A stretch of 64,000 bases of DNA, from positions 544,571-608,570 of the forward strand of contig VANK01000004.1 of assembly GCA_008682415.1 (NCBI GenBank). The letters are read 5' to 3'. Source of the DNA: Acidobacteria bacterium AB60 (GTDB lineage: Bacteria; Acidobacteriota; Terriglobia; Terriglobales; Acidobacteriaceae). Under the pieces are notes generated by a model. That model saw only the letters and a list, made by a program, of their open reading frames with translations. It was not told the DNA's origin and did not search any database. The position numbers were made by a program, and so were the translations under genes. The stretch's first letter is position 1, and every line of letters starts with the position of its first letter. Below, piece by piece: positions 34,609 to 43,342 of the stretch.

Positions 34609-35226
34609 ATGGATAAGCCTGACCGCGGGCAGGATCGGCTGCAATCACGCACTCCCGAAACGGAGCTGATTCGCGAGGCTCAGGCCGGCTCCCGCGTCGC
34701 CTTCGATGCGCTGGTCAAGCAGTACGAGCAACAGGTCCTCCGCCTCGCCCTCCACCTGACCGGCAGCGAGCACGACGCCGAGGACATCTACCAGGAAGCC
34801 TTCCTCAAGGCCTACCGCTACATCGGCAACTTCCGCTTCGAGTGCTCCTTCTACACCTGGATCTATCGCATCGTCACCAATCTCTGCCTGGACCAGCTGC
34901 GCCGCCGCAAAACCCGCCGCGAAGACCAGGCCGTCGTCATCGACCACGCCGGCGAAGAGATCGATGTGCTTTCGTCCGTCTCCGACGAACGCTCCTTCTC
35001 CAATCCCGCCCGCGAGCTCGATCGCAAGGTTCTCGGCAACCGCATTCAGGAAGCGCTCGACAAGCTCACCCCCCGCGAGCGCATGGTCTTTGAACTGAAG
35101 CACTATCAGGGCCTCCGCCTGCGCACCATCGGAGAGATGTTGAACACCACTGAGGAAACCGCCAAAAACACGCTGTTCAGAGCGACCAAGAAACTGAGAT
35201 CGCAATTGGCGGGCCTGCGCAAGTAG
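34609..35226 (+). CDS. ECF-type RNA polymerase sigma factor
   Basis: 205 residues from ATG 34609; GTG 34591 or ATG 34486 are possible earlier starts. Region 2 is 'AFDALVKQYEQQVLRLALHLTGSEHDAEDIYQEAFLKAYRYIGNFRFECSFYTWIYRIVTNLCLDQLRRRK'; region 4 is 'LTPRERMVFELKHYQGLRLRTIGEMLNTTEETAKNTLFRATKKLRSQLAGL'. RpoE-like. Directly followed by a zinc-finger anti-sigma gene and a PDZ protein gene. Confidence 0.94.
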   Translation: MDKPDRGQDRLQSRTPETELIREAQAGSRVAFDALVKQYEQQVLRLALHLTGSEHDAEDIYQEAFLKAYRYIGNFRFECSFYTWIYRIVTNLCLDQLRRRKTRREDQAVVIDHAGEEIDVLSSVSDERSFSNPARELDRKVLGNRIQEALDKLTPRERMVFELKHYQGLRLRTIGEMLNTTEETAKNTLFRATKKLRSQLAGLRK

Positions 35227-35271
35227 CGCGGGACACAAAGTTAACTTTTCGAGGCTGGAAGGACGTTGGAC

Positions 35272-36246
35272 ATGAATTGCGAACTGGCACACGAGCGCAT
35301 CGTGATGGCCGCCTACGGCGAGCTGCCCGATGACGCGACGCACGAACTGGAAAGGCACCTGGCCACCTGCACCGCGTGCGCCCAGGAACGCGAGCAGATG
35401 AGAGCCCTCAAACTGCTTGCCGAGGCTTACCCCCTCGAAGAACCCTCGCCCAACCTGGTCGCCCGCTCCCGCATTCGCCTGGAAGAAGCCCTGGACGCCC
35501 TGCCTCCTACGCGCTGGTTTGAGCGCCTTCTGCAGAAGCTGCGCAACAACGCCGCCAGCCTGCAGGCCGCCCCCATCGCGGCGTCCCTGCTGCTGGTCAT
35601 CGGAGGAGGCGTCGGCAGCCTTGGCGGCTACTTTGTCGCCCAGAATCACGCCGCCCGCGCCGGCGAAACCGTGGCCGTCGCCAGCACCCCCTCCCGCCAG
35701 GCCGATCAGCCCGACGGCGAAATCGCCAATATCTCCAGCATCGAACGGGAGCCCAACAGCGAGGTGGTGGCCGTCCGTTTCAACCAGATCGTTCCCCGCG
35801 AAGTGCACGGCTCCCTCGACAGCCCCTCCATCCGCAAGCTGCTCATGCTGGCCTCCGAGAACGCCCCGTCCGCCGGCATTCGCGATGACTCGGTCGGCCT
35901 GCTGGCCTCGGAGTGCCGCCTGGGCCACGAGTGCCAGCCCACCGGAATCCGCGAGGCCCTCATGGTCTCCCTGCGCTACGACCGCAACGCCGGCGTCCGC
36001 CTCAAGGCCCTGGAAGGCCTGCAGCCCTACGTCGTCGAAGATGTTCGCGTCCGCGATGCCGTGCTCGAGGCGCTGCTCAACGACGGCGATCCACGCATCC
36101 GCACCAATGCGGTTAGTATTCTGGAGCCGGTCGAAGCCGACGCCAGCGTGCGCCAGGCCCTGCGATCGGTAGCCAGCTCCGACCGCAATCCCGCCATTCG
36201 TTTGGTATCCCGGCAGGTTCTTAGCCGGGTCAATGAGATGCAGTAA
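35272..36246 (+). CDS. anti-sigma factor with zf-HC2 finger and HEAT-like repeats
   Basis: 324 residues from ATG 35272 (GGAAGG about nine bases upstream; TTG two codons earlier less likely). The zinc finger is 'CELAHERIVMAAYGELPDDATHELERHLATCTACAQERE', the HxxxCxxC pattern of ZAS anti-sigma domains. A membrane helix follows ('APIAASLLLVIGGGVGSLGGYFVA'). The outer part ends in HEAT-like repeats ('IREALMVSLRYDRNAGVRLKALEGLQPYVVEDVRVRDAVLEALLNDGDPRIRTNAVSIL'). It probably sequesters the upstream sigma factor until an envelope signal arrives. Confidence 0.88.
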   Translation: MNCELAHERIVMAAYGELPDDATHELERHLATCTACAQEREQMRALKLLAEAYPLEEPSPNLVARSRIRLEEALDALPPTRWFERLLQKLRNNAASLQAAPIAASLLLVIGGGVGSLGGYFVAQNHAARAGETVAVASTPSRQADQPDGEIANISSIEREPNSEVVAVRFNQIVPREVHGSLDSPSIRKLLMLASENAPSAGIRDDSVGLLASECRLGHECQPTGIREALMVSLRYDRNAGVRLKALEGLQPYVVEDVRVRDAVLEALLNDGDPRIRTNAVSILEPVEADASVRQALRSVASSDRNPAIRLVSRQVLSRVNEMQ

Positions 36247-36320
36247 TGACTGTTCGTCCGGTAAATGCGCCAAGCCTGTCAAGAGTGCCAGCCGGACAGA
36301 GAACCGCTAGTGAGGAACCA

Positions 36321-37589
36321 ATGAAGTACTTTTCGAGGCCGTATAAATTCCTAGGAGTCGCCACTCTGCTCGGGCTGACCATGGCGTCCGTCACAGCCCC
36401 CCCGGGCGCGCCGGCACAAACCACCATCGCCCACATCATGCAGGAGATCAACCCCCTCATCTCCCATACCCAGGGCTATCTCGGAGTCCTGGTCTCCGAC
36501 GTCGATACCGAATCCGCCAACAAATTCAAGCTCAAGGATGTGCGCGGCGCCATCATCACCCTGATCGACCATGATGCGCCCGCCGGGCAGATCGGGCTGC
36601 GCGTCAACGATGTCGTTCTCTCCGTCAATGGTCAGGCGGTTGAAGGCGCGGAGCAGTTCGGCCGCATGATGCGCGAGATCCCCGCCGGGCACAAGGTGGC
36701 CCTCGTCATCAGCCGCGACGGCGCTCCCCAGACCATCACCGTGCAGCTGGTCGACCGCAAAAAGATGGAACACGACGTCTGGAACAAGATGAACAACTCC
36801 GACGCGTTCCCGCCGCCGCCCGCCGGCATGGGCTGGCTCCCCGGCGAGGGCGAAGGATGGAGCCTCGGGCATGTATCGCCCTTCGGCAGCAGCCTCAACG
36901 TCGGCGCCATGGTGGAACCGCTCACCGCCCAGATGGCCGACTATCTCGGAGTGCAGAGCGGCGTCATGATCAAGCAGGTGGCCCGCAAGAGCGAAGCCGC
37001 CGGCGCGGGCTTCAAGGCCTTCGACGTCGTCCTCAAAGTCGGCAACGAGAGCATTCAGACTGTCGCCGACTGGGACCGCGCCCTGCGCAGCAACGAAGGC
37101 AAGCAGGTGCCGGTGACCATCCTGCGCGAACGCAAGCAGCAGGTCATCAACCTCCAGGTCGACTCCAAGCATCACAGCTGGGTCGAACAGGACGATCTCT
37201 TCCCGGAGAGCGCCTGTCCCGATATGGCGGCCCTCGAAAGCGGTCTGCCTGGCCTCTCCGAGCTTCTCGGGGACCAGGCGCCCTCTCCCTTCACGGAGAA
37301 GGATCTCGAGCAGCTCCAGCGCCAGTTCCGCGACACCTTCAATGCGGGCGCATTTCCCGAGCTGAAGATGGACCCCAAAGCCATGGACGACCTGCGCCAG
37401 CAGATGGAGCAGTTCCGCCAGAGCTTCAACCCCGATCAACTGCGGATCGATCCAAAGATCATGCAGGATCTCGAGCGCCAGATGGAGGAATTCCGCAAAG
37501 CCTTCCCGCAGAATCCTCCCTTCGACCGCAAACAGCTGGATCAGTTCCGCCGCCAGCAGCAGCACGGCGTCTCCGGCCTCGCCGCCTGA
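36321..37589 (+). CDS. exported double-PDZ protein
   Basis: 422 residues from ATG 36321 (GAGGAA). Signal peptide 'MKYFSRPYKFLGVATLLGLTMASV', then PDZ 1 ('YLGVLVSDVDTESANKFKLKDVRGAIITLIDHDAPAGQIGLRVNDVVLSVNG', about 50-130) and PDZ 2 ('YLGVQSGVMIKQVARKSEAAGAGFKAFDVVLKVGNE', about 210-290). The C-terminus is Gln/Arg-rich helical with repeated 'DPKAMDDLRQQMEQFRQSF'. No protease domain. It could sense misfolded envelope proteins in the sigma/anti-sigma circuit, like a DegS PDZ without the protease (inference). Confidence 0.85.
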   Translation: MKYFSRPYKFLGVATLLGLTMASVTAPPGAPAQTTIAHIMQEINPLISHTQGYLGVLVSDVDTESANKFKLKDVRGAIITLIDHDAPAGQIGLRVNDVVLSVNGQAVEGAEQFGRMMREIPAGHKVALVISRDGAPQTITVQLVDRKKMEHDVWNKMNNSDAFPPPPAGMGWLPGEGEGWSLGHVSPFGSSLNVGAMVEPLTAQMADYLGVQSGVMIKQVARKSEAAGAGFKAFDVVLKVGNESIQTVADWDRALRSNEGKQVPVTILRERKQQVINLQVDSKHHSWVEQDDLFPESACPDMAALESGLPGLSELLGDQAPSPFTEKDLEQLQRQFRDTFNAGAFPELKMDPKAMDDLRQQMEQFRQSFNPDQLRIDPKIMQDLERQMEEFRKAFPQNPPFDRKQLDQFRRQQQHGVSGLAA

Positions 37590-37605
37590 CCCTTCGAAAA
37601 TCAGG

Positions 37606-37636
37606 AAGGGCGCCTCCGGTCTTCGGCGGCGCCCTT
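37606..37636 (+). terminator. hairpin terminating the sigma/anti-sigma/PDZ operon
   Basis: AAGGGCGCC-T-CCG, loop GTCTT, CGG-C-GGCGCCCTT (37606-37636), a nearly perfect stem of 12 pairs, 17 bases after the PDZ stop. The following bases are CGTGCTTCTCG, a weak U-tract. Confidence 0.7.
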
Positions 37637-37707
37637 CGTGCTTCTCGCGAAACCTCAGCCAGCCCTCACGCCCCTCTTCACCGCATCCAACCGCGCAGGA
37701 GCACCTC

Positions 37708-38526
37708 TTGCCGGTCAAGCCAAAATCGTGGGAGACCTACCGCGTTCCGCCTGGGAAAAAGGTCCGCCTCGCAAAGGTACCCGCCGATGCTACCGATCTC
37801 TGCGACGACAAGAGCACGGCTCGTAAACGCCTGAAGCACCTTCGCAAGCAGATCAACGCTCTGGCCGAGACTCTCGCCATCGAAAACCAGCGCTCTCTCC
37901 TCGTCATCCTGCAAGGCATGGATGCCTCCGGCAAAGATGGAGCCGTCAAGAAAGTCTTCACCGGCGTCAATCCTCAGCACTGCCGCGTGGTCTCGTTCAA
38001 ACAGCCCGATCGCGAAGAGCGCGAGCACGACTACCTCTGGCGCATCTACCGCGCATTGCCCGCCAAGGGCGAGCTCGGCATCTTCAACCGCTCCCAGTAT
38101 GAGGATGTCGTCACGCTCCACGCCCGCGGCATTCTCACCCGCAAGCAGGCGCATCTCCGTCTTCGCCAGATCTGCGACGTGGAGCGCACATGGGTCGAGA
38201 ACGGCATCGTCCTCCGCAAGTTGTTCCTGCATATCAGCCGCGACGAACAGACCCGCCGCTTCCAGGCGCGCCTCGATACCCCGGAAAAACACTGGAAGGT
38301 CCAGCAATCGGACTTCGAGGATCGCCGGCGCTGGCCTGCCTTCCAGTCCGCCTACGAACACATCCTCGCGCGTACCTCAACCAAAGAAGCGCCCTGGTAC
38401 ATCCTCCCCGCCGATCACAAGTGGTACCGTGATCTCGCAGTTGCGGAGATCGTCCTCTCCGCCCTTCACAGCATGCGCCCGCGCATCCCCATGTCCCGTC
38501 TCGATCGCACGCGCCTCAAGCTCTAG
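37708..38526 (+). CDS. polyphosphate kinase 2 family protein
   Basis: 272 residues, TTG start at 37708 with AGGAG seven bases upstream. Walker A 'ILQGMDASGKDGAVKKVF', 'PDREEREHDYLWRIYRALPAKGELGIFNRSQYEDVV' and 'LHISRDEQTRRFQARLDTPEKHWKVQQSDFEDRR' are diagnostic of PPK2. It phosphorylates nucleoside mono- or diphosphates with polyphosphate; this length suggests a single-domain class I/III enzyme. The last codons overlap the convergent gene at 38523 by 4 bases. Confidence 0.93.
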   Translation: MPVKPKSWETYRVPPGKKVRLAKVPADATDLCDDKSTARKRLKHLRKQINALAETLAIENQRSLLVILQGMDASGKDGAVKKVFTGVNPQHCRVVSFKQPDREEREHDYLWRIYRALPAKGELGIFNRSQYEDVVTLHARGILTRKQAHLRLRQICDVERTWVENGIVLRKLFLHISRDEQTRRFQARLDTPEKHWKVQQSDFEDRRRWPAFQSAYEHILARTSTKEAPWYILPADHKWYRDLAVAEIVLSALHSMRPRIPMSRLDRTRLKL

Positions 38527-38801
38527 CGTCCTGCCTCGCGGGCCGCCTCGCGTTGGGTCCGCAGCTCTTCCATCACCGATTGGATCAGCGCCTTGGCGCC
38601 TTCCATCCCGCTCAGCACCGCCTGTAGGTCCAGCGCCGGCTTCGACGGATTGCGGCTGGAGTTGCAGTACACCCCATGCTGCCCCACCATGATCAGCGAA
38701 TCCGTAAGCAGGTCCAGCGCCACAGCCAGCCGCCCGCGCTCCCGCCCCATCATGAACTCGTGCTGCTCCAGCTCCGTCTTCCGCTCCTCAAAAACACTCA
38801 T
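38523..38801 (-). CDS. small helical protein, unknown
   Basis: 92 residues, largely helical ('ERKTELEQHEFMMGRERGRLAVALDLLTDSLIMVGQ' then 'LQAVLSGMEGAKALIQSVMEELRTQREAAREAG'). No recognised family. Convergent to PPK2 with a 4-base overlap, and 51 bases downstream of the Tat-signal gene's stop. Coding use looks genic. Confidence 0.6.
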   Translation of the reverse strand: MSVFEERKTELEQHEFMMGRERGRLAVALDLLTDSLIMVGQHGVYCNSSRNPSKPALDLQAVLSGMEGAKALIQSVMEELRTQREAAREAGR

Positions 38802-38852
38802 GGGTCCAGCCTACTGCAAGCGCCGGACCCATGCGTCGGATACGAAAGCTCT

Positions 38853-39710
38853 CTACATCTGGAAGTTCTTCATGAAGGCTGCGTCCGCCTGCAGCTCCGC
38901 CATCGCATCGCCCTTGAACTCCTCCTGCTCCACGAAGTAGTGCTTCAGGTTCGTCGCCAGCGCGAAGATCGGGTGATAGTCCGGGAAGCCCCGACCCATG
39001 ACAACCGAGTGATACTGGCCGTCGTTCCCCCGCGACATGCACTTCACGTGCAGCATTTGGATCCGCTGCGGAAACTTCTTGAGATACGTGATGGGGCTGC
39101 TGCCCGCCGCATACACCCACCCGCAATCCATCTCGAACATCACAAACTTGGGATCCGTCCGGGCGATCAGCTCGTCGTAGAACACCACTCCGTTCTCTTT
39201 CTCGAACTCCCCCATATGATTGTGATACCCAAACTGCATCCCCGCCGACTTCACCTTGGCCCCGATGCGGTTGAACTCGTCCGCAACCCACTTCCAGTCA
39301 TCCAGCGTCATCGGCCCCTTGGCCGCTGGATCACGATGCATCGGCGAAGAACAGATCATGAACTGCAGCCCGATCTTCTTCCCGTACTCAATCAGCTCAT
39401 CTTCCTTCTGCTTCCACATGGGCAGCGGATGATGCGTGCTCACGCAGCGCAGCCCCGCCTGGTCCATCGCATGCTTCCAATCCTGCGCCGTCTTGTTGAA
39501 GTACCCCGCCGCCTCTACCTCCCGGTACCCCGCCGCGCTCAGTTGATGCAGCGTCCCGTCAAAGTCCTTGGGCAGAAGATCGCGCACCGAGTAGAGCTGC
39601 AGACCAATCGGAAACGGCAGCGGATCCGCCTCCAGCCGCACCCCCGCGCATGCTCCCGCCGCAACCAAACCCGAAGTCTTGAGGAAGTCTCTCCGTGTAG
39701 AACCCGTCAT
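38853..39710 (-). CDS. Tat-exported sugar phosphate isomerase/epimerase-like protein
   Basis: 285 residues from ATG 39710; the open frame upstream is not coding. A twin-arginine signal 'TGSTRRDFLKTSGLVAAGACAG' precedes a xylose-isomerase-like TIM barrel: 'PIGLQLYSVRDLLPKDFDGTLHQLSAAGYREVEAAGY' and, in later barrel strands, 'YHNHMGEFEKE', 'FEMDCGWVYAAG', 'MLHVKCMSRGND' with metal-binding His/Asp/Glu candidates. A periplasmic carbohydrate-acting enzyme is likely. A paralogue is at 61374. Confidence 0.88.
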   Translation of the reverse strand: MTGSTRRDFLKTSGLVAAGACAGVRLEADPLPFPIGLQLYSVRDLLPKDFDGTLHQLSAAGYREVEAAGYFNKTAQDWKHAMDQAGLRCVSTHHPLPMWKQKEDELIEYGKKIGLQFMICSSPMHRDPAAKGPMTLDDWKWVADEFNRIGAKVKSAGMQFGYHNHMGEFEKENGVVFYDELIARTDPKFVMFEMDCGWVYAAGSSPITYLKKFPQRIQMLHVKCMSRGNDGQYHSVVMGRGFPDYHPIFALATNLKHYFVEQEEFKGDAMAELQADAAFMKNFQM

Positions 39711-40003
39711 CCATCCCTCTCCGCCGCCATCTTCCACTGGACTCCCGCGAGACAGCAGCCACACCGTGCGTGCAGGCAATTCTCGCCGCCCGCGGCGCAT
39801 GCTGTAAAGAACACGCCTGAAGCACGCTCCAACGCTCGTTACGCCACGCGCCCGGAACGCACGCCACTGCGGAACACTCTCTTCTCGTGGCAGCCACGCA
39901 TTCGCGCTAAGATGGTTCCGACCCCACCACCAACGCAGTCCCTGCAACCCGATGCCCGGGCCCGTCTCGCCCCGCGTCTCGTTGCAGCCACGAAAGGACC
40001 CGC

Positions 40004-40222
40004 ATGGCCAGAAGATTCGTAGGCCTGACCGATGACCCCGCGCGACGCGAGCAGGACCACAACAATCCCAAAGATTGGAAGCAACGCACCTTCGCCACCG
40101 AAGACGAAGCCCGCCGCTGGATGAAGGAGCTCCTCGAAGATCCCGAGTTCGAAACCGGCGCCGGCGACCGCGGCTGGCGTTACGGCTACACCTACACCAT
40201 CCGCCCCTGGACACGAGAGTAA
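40004..40222 (+). CDS. small hypothetical protein
   Basis: 72 residues, charged: 'MARRFVGLTDDPARREQDHNNPKDWKQRTFATEDEARRWMKELLEDPEFETG...GWRYGYTYTI'. No family recognised. A well-formed gene that faces trxB. The 293-base gap upstream (39711-40003) shows no gene. Confidence 0.6.
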   Translation: MARRFVGLTDDPARREQDHNNPKDWKQRTFATEDEARRWMKELLEDPEFETGAGDRGWRYGYTYTIRPWTRE

Positions 40223-40353
40223 ACGCGCTTCAACCACATCCCTGGGAGCTATCAGCGCTCTCGGCGTCGCACGAACCCAGTCTGGCAGGCATTTCCAGCA
40301 CCGCTGACACGCGCATAGACGCGGCTAACTCCGCTGGCTCCGCCGCACTCCCC

Positions 40354-41301
40354 TCAACGCCCGTGCTCCTCCAGAAACTTCTCCACCTCAAGCGCCGCCA
40401 TGCAGCCCGTGCCCGCCGCGGTAATCGCCTGCCGATAGCGCCGGTCCTGCACATCGCCGCACGCATACACTCCGGGAAGCACAATCCCGTTCTGCGTCGT
40501 GAACACGTTCTCGCGCGTCTTCACATACCCTTCGCTGTCCAGATCGATCTGCCCGTGGAACATCCGCGCGTTGGGCACGTGTCCGATGCCGAGGAACAAC
40601 CCGCTCAGGTGCAGCACGCTCTCGTAGCCGGTCTTCACATCGCGCAGCCGCACTCCCTTGACCTCGTTCTCCTCCACCCCCAGCACCTCTTCGATCACCA
40701 CGTTGGTGCGCAGCTCAATGTTGGGATGTGCCACCGCCCGCTCCAGCATGATCTTGCTCGCGCGGAAGCTCTCCCGCCGATGCAGCACCGTCACCTTGCT
40801 CGCAAACCGCGTCAGGAACAGCGCCTCCTCCATCGCCGAGTCGCCGCCTCCCACCACCCCGATCTCCAGCCCGCGGAAGAAGAACCCGTCGCACGTCGCG
40901 CAGCTCGAAACCCCGTGCCCGATCAGCGCCTGCTCGCTCGGCAGCCCCAGCCATCGCGCGCTCGCGCCCGACGCAATAATCAGCGACCGCGTATGCACCT
41001 CGCCCGCCGAGGTCTTCAGCTTGAACGGATGCGAATGCAGATCCACCGACACCAGGTGCGCAATCTGAAACTCGGCCCCGAACCGCCCCGCCTGCTTCTT
41101 CATGTTGTCGATCAGTTCCGGCCCCTGGATCCCCTCCGGCCAACCCGGAAAGTTCTCCACCAGCGTGGTGATCGAGAGCTGGCCGCCCGGCTCATGGCCC
41201 TCCAGCACCAGCGGCTTGAGATTGGCGCGGGCCGCGTAGATGGCGGCAGTCAGCCCCGAGCATCCGGAGCCAAGTATCACGGTGTCACGAGTTTCGATCA
41301 T
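40354..41301 (-). CDS. trxB: thioredoxin reductase
   Basis: 315 residues. FAD motif 'TVILGSGCSGLTAAIYAARANLKPLVLEG', redox-active CATCDG, NADP motif 'VGVVGGGDSAMEEALFL' and the C-terminal 'GIVLPGVYACGDVQDRRYRQAITAAGTGCMAALEVEKFL'. It reduces thioredoxin with NADPH. Stand-alone gene. Confidence 0.97.
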   Translation of the reverse strand: MIETRDTVILGSGCSGLTAAIYAARANLKPLVLEGHEPGGQLSITTLVENFPGWPEGIQGPELIDNMKKQAGRFGAEFQIAHLVSVDLHSHPFKLKTSAGEVHTRSLIIASGASARWLGLPSEQALIGHGVSSCATCDGFFFRGLEIGVVGGGDSAMEEALFLTRFASKVTVLHRRESFRASKIMLERAVAHPNIELRTNVVIEEVLGVEENEVKGVRLRDVKTGYESVLHLSGLFLGIGHVPNARMFHGQIDLDSEGYVKTRENVFTTQNGIVLPGVYACGDVQDRRYRQAITAAGTGCMAALEVEKFLEEHGR

Positions 41302-41459
41302 GCAAAGGTTTCCTGAAATCGATTGTAGCCGGGCAACGTCCGGCGCTCCCCGCCGCCTGAGCCGCCGCCCCCTGATGCATTAGAGACTTCCCGGCACCAG
41401 AAGATTCTCGCCACCCCCAGCGCAGCCCGGCGCATCCCACCGTCCGATAGGATGACTCT

Positions 41460-41660
41460 ATGGCCAACCTCACACTTGTCTACGGATTGCGGCTCCTGCC
41501 CGAAGGCGAAGTCAAAGAGATTCAAGACGCGACCCTCAAGCTCTCCAACGGCAATGAGGCGCATGTCACCATGCACGTCCTCGAGGGCTCCCGCGAGGAC
41601 ATCGAACGCCAGCTCAAGCAGAGCCTCGATGCCTTCTTCGACTTCTATCCCGAAATCTAG
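41460..41660 (+). CDS. small conserved-looking protein, unknown function
   Basis: 66 residues: 'MANLTLVYGLRLLPEGEVKEIQDATLKLSNGNEAHVTMHVLEGSREDIERQLKQSLDAFFDFYPEI', a compact alpha/beta-like arrangement. Its stop overlaps the convergent AAA gene by 4 bases. No family recognised. Confidence 0.6.
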   Translation: MANLTLVYGLRLLPEGEVKEIQDATLKLSNGNEAHVTMHVLEGSREDIERQLKQSLDAFFDFYPEI

Positions 41661-43102
41661 CCGCCCGCCGGGTGCTTGCGGACCCGCAGGTTGTCCAGCG
41701 CGTAGTCGATGAACCGCCGCTCGAAGTGAGGCGTCTGTTCCAGGAAACGGCAGGTCGCCACCACCTGGTCCACGATGAACCGCGGCTGGTACGCCGCCAG
41801 CTCCATGCCCTTCTCCTTGGTCAGCCGGTACACAATGTACTCGAACACCTCGTCCGCCAGTTCGAAGTTATGGCGCGCGCACTCCCCCTGCAGAATGCGG
41901 CGATACCGCCCCACATCCGGTCCCGACACCTCGATCTTGTACGGCAGCCGCCGCAGAAACGCCGGATCCATCAGGTCTTCCGGCTCCAGGTTGGTCGAAA
42001 AAATCACCAGCTCTTCGAACGGAATGCTGAAGCTCTTGCCGGTGTGCAGCTTCATGTAATCCACCCGGCTCTCCAGCGGCACAATCCAGCGGTTCAGCAG
42101 CGTCGCTGGAGCCACCAGCTGCCGCCCAAAGTCGTCGATCAGGAAACACCCGTTCAATGCCTTCACGTGCATCGGCGCTTCGTAGTAGTGCCCGCTCAGG
42201 TCATAGCGCAGGTCCAGCATGTCCAGCGTGAGCTCGCCGCCCACAATCACAAACGGCCTCCGGCACGGCACCCACCGCCGGTCAAACTCATCCTGCCGCA
42301 CAAACGACACGCTGTCGTCCTCGATGCCCGCCGGGTCCACCGCCGTGTGCACGCTCGCGTCGAACATGCGGATGATCTGCCCTTCCACCTCGATCGCATA
42401 CGGAATGTAGATCACGTCCTGAAACACTGAGGCAAACCGTAGCGCCACCGTCGTCTTGCCATTCCCCGGCGGCCCGTAGAGCAGCAAGGCGCGCCCCGAG
42501 TTCAGCGCCGGACCCGCCTGCTCCAGCACGCTCTGGTCCATCTCCAGGTCCCCAATCGCCTGGTGGATGCGCTTCATCGTGATCGTCTCGTTGGTCAGCT
42601 TCTGCCGGTTCACCTGGTCGCAGAAATCCGCCAGCGTCACCGGCGCCGGCCCCGCATACCGCAGCCGCTCCAGCGCGTCGATCGTCCAGCGCCGCCCCTC
42701 CTCCGTCAGCGAGTAGGCCATGTCCAGCAGGTTGTCGGAGAGCCGCGTCCCCAACGTCTGCAGCAGCGCCCGGTCCACCGCCATGCGGGTCAGCTCGGCC
42801 ACCACGTGATAGGGCAGCTTGATCTCGTCGATAAACTGCCGCACCGTCTCCAGCCGGTTGGCGTAGATCAGCTTCATCAGCAGCGCCAGCAGCTCGTTTT
42901 CGTCGATTCCCGTCGCCGCAATATCGCGCGGCTCCCCCGGAATGCGATGCAGAAAGCTCATCAGCGTTCGCTGATCGATCGCGCCAATGGCCACCAGGTT
43001 GTCGCCCAGCCGGCCCCCGTTCTGCCGCCCCAGCTCCAGCGCGCGGGCAACCTCCTGCTCCGTCACCCGGTTGCCCCGGATCAGAAGATCACCGAGTCTC
43101 AT
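41657..43102 (-). CDS. AAA ATPase with MshEN-like N-terminal domain
   Basis: 481 residues. The first 40 residues ('MRLGDLLIRGNRVTEQEVARALELGRQNGGRLGDNLVAIGAID') match the N-terminal domain of type II/IV secretion ATPases (GspE/PilB, MshEN; c-di-GMP-binding in some). The AAA domain (about 190-410) has Walker A 'LLYGPPGNGKTT' and Walker B-like 'GCFLIDDFGRQL'. A C-terminal helical lid follows. Unlike PilB it lacks the secretion-ATPase CTE signature. Function unknown; perhaps a remodelling ATPase regulated by a cyclic nucleotide (inference). Confidence 0.8.
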   Translation of the reverse strand: MRLGDLLIRGNRVTEQEVARALELGRQNGGRLGDNLVAIGAIDQRTLMSFLHRIPGEPRDIAATGIDENELLALLMKLIYANRLETVRQFIDEIKLPYHVVAELTRMAVDRALLQTLGTRLSDNLLDMAYSLTEEGRRWTIDALERLRYAGPAPVTLADFCDQVNRQKLTNETITMKRIHQAIGDLEMDQSVLEQAGPALNSGRALLLYGPPGNGKTTVALRFASVFQDVIYIPYAIEVEGQIIRMFDASVHTAVDPAGIEDDSVSFVRQDEFDRRWVPCRRPFVIVGGELTLDMLDLRYDLSGHYYEAPMHVKALNGCFLIDDFGRQLVAPATLLNRWIVPLESRVDYMKLHTGKSFSIPFEELVIFSTNLEPEDLMDPAFLRRLPYKIEVSGPDVGRYRRILQGECARHNFELADEVFEYIVYRLTKEKGMELAAYQPRFIVDQVVATCRFLEQTPHFERRFIDYALDNLRVRKHPAGG

Positions 43103-43342
43103 ACAGCCTCAATAACGCCGGCGCATTCATGCCCTGTCCCTTGTCGCATCCCGTCGCATACCTCGCGAACCTGTTCTCGTCGCGCACAGCCGCAGGCCGC
43201 ACCCGCAATCTACGAACTGAATCCGATGACTCATTCTATCCAAGGCTCATCTCTCCCGAATGTTACGGAAGATTAGCGGTCTCTAAGATTCTTTCTCTTA
43301 GAAGGGACTCATGAATGCTCCCCACCCAAGCGGGAGCGCGCC

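Noticed and set aside
34645..36282. 545-codon frame antisense to sigma and anti-sigma genes
   Set aside because: Gly/Ala/Leu-rich with no motif; the + strand genes have clear family signatures.
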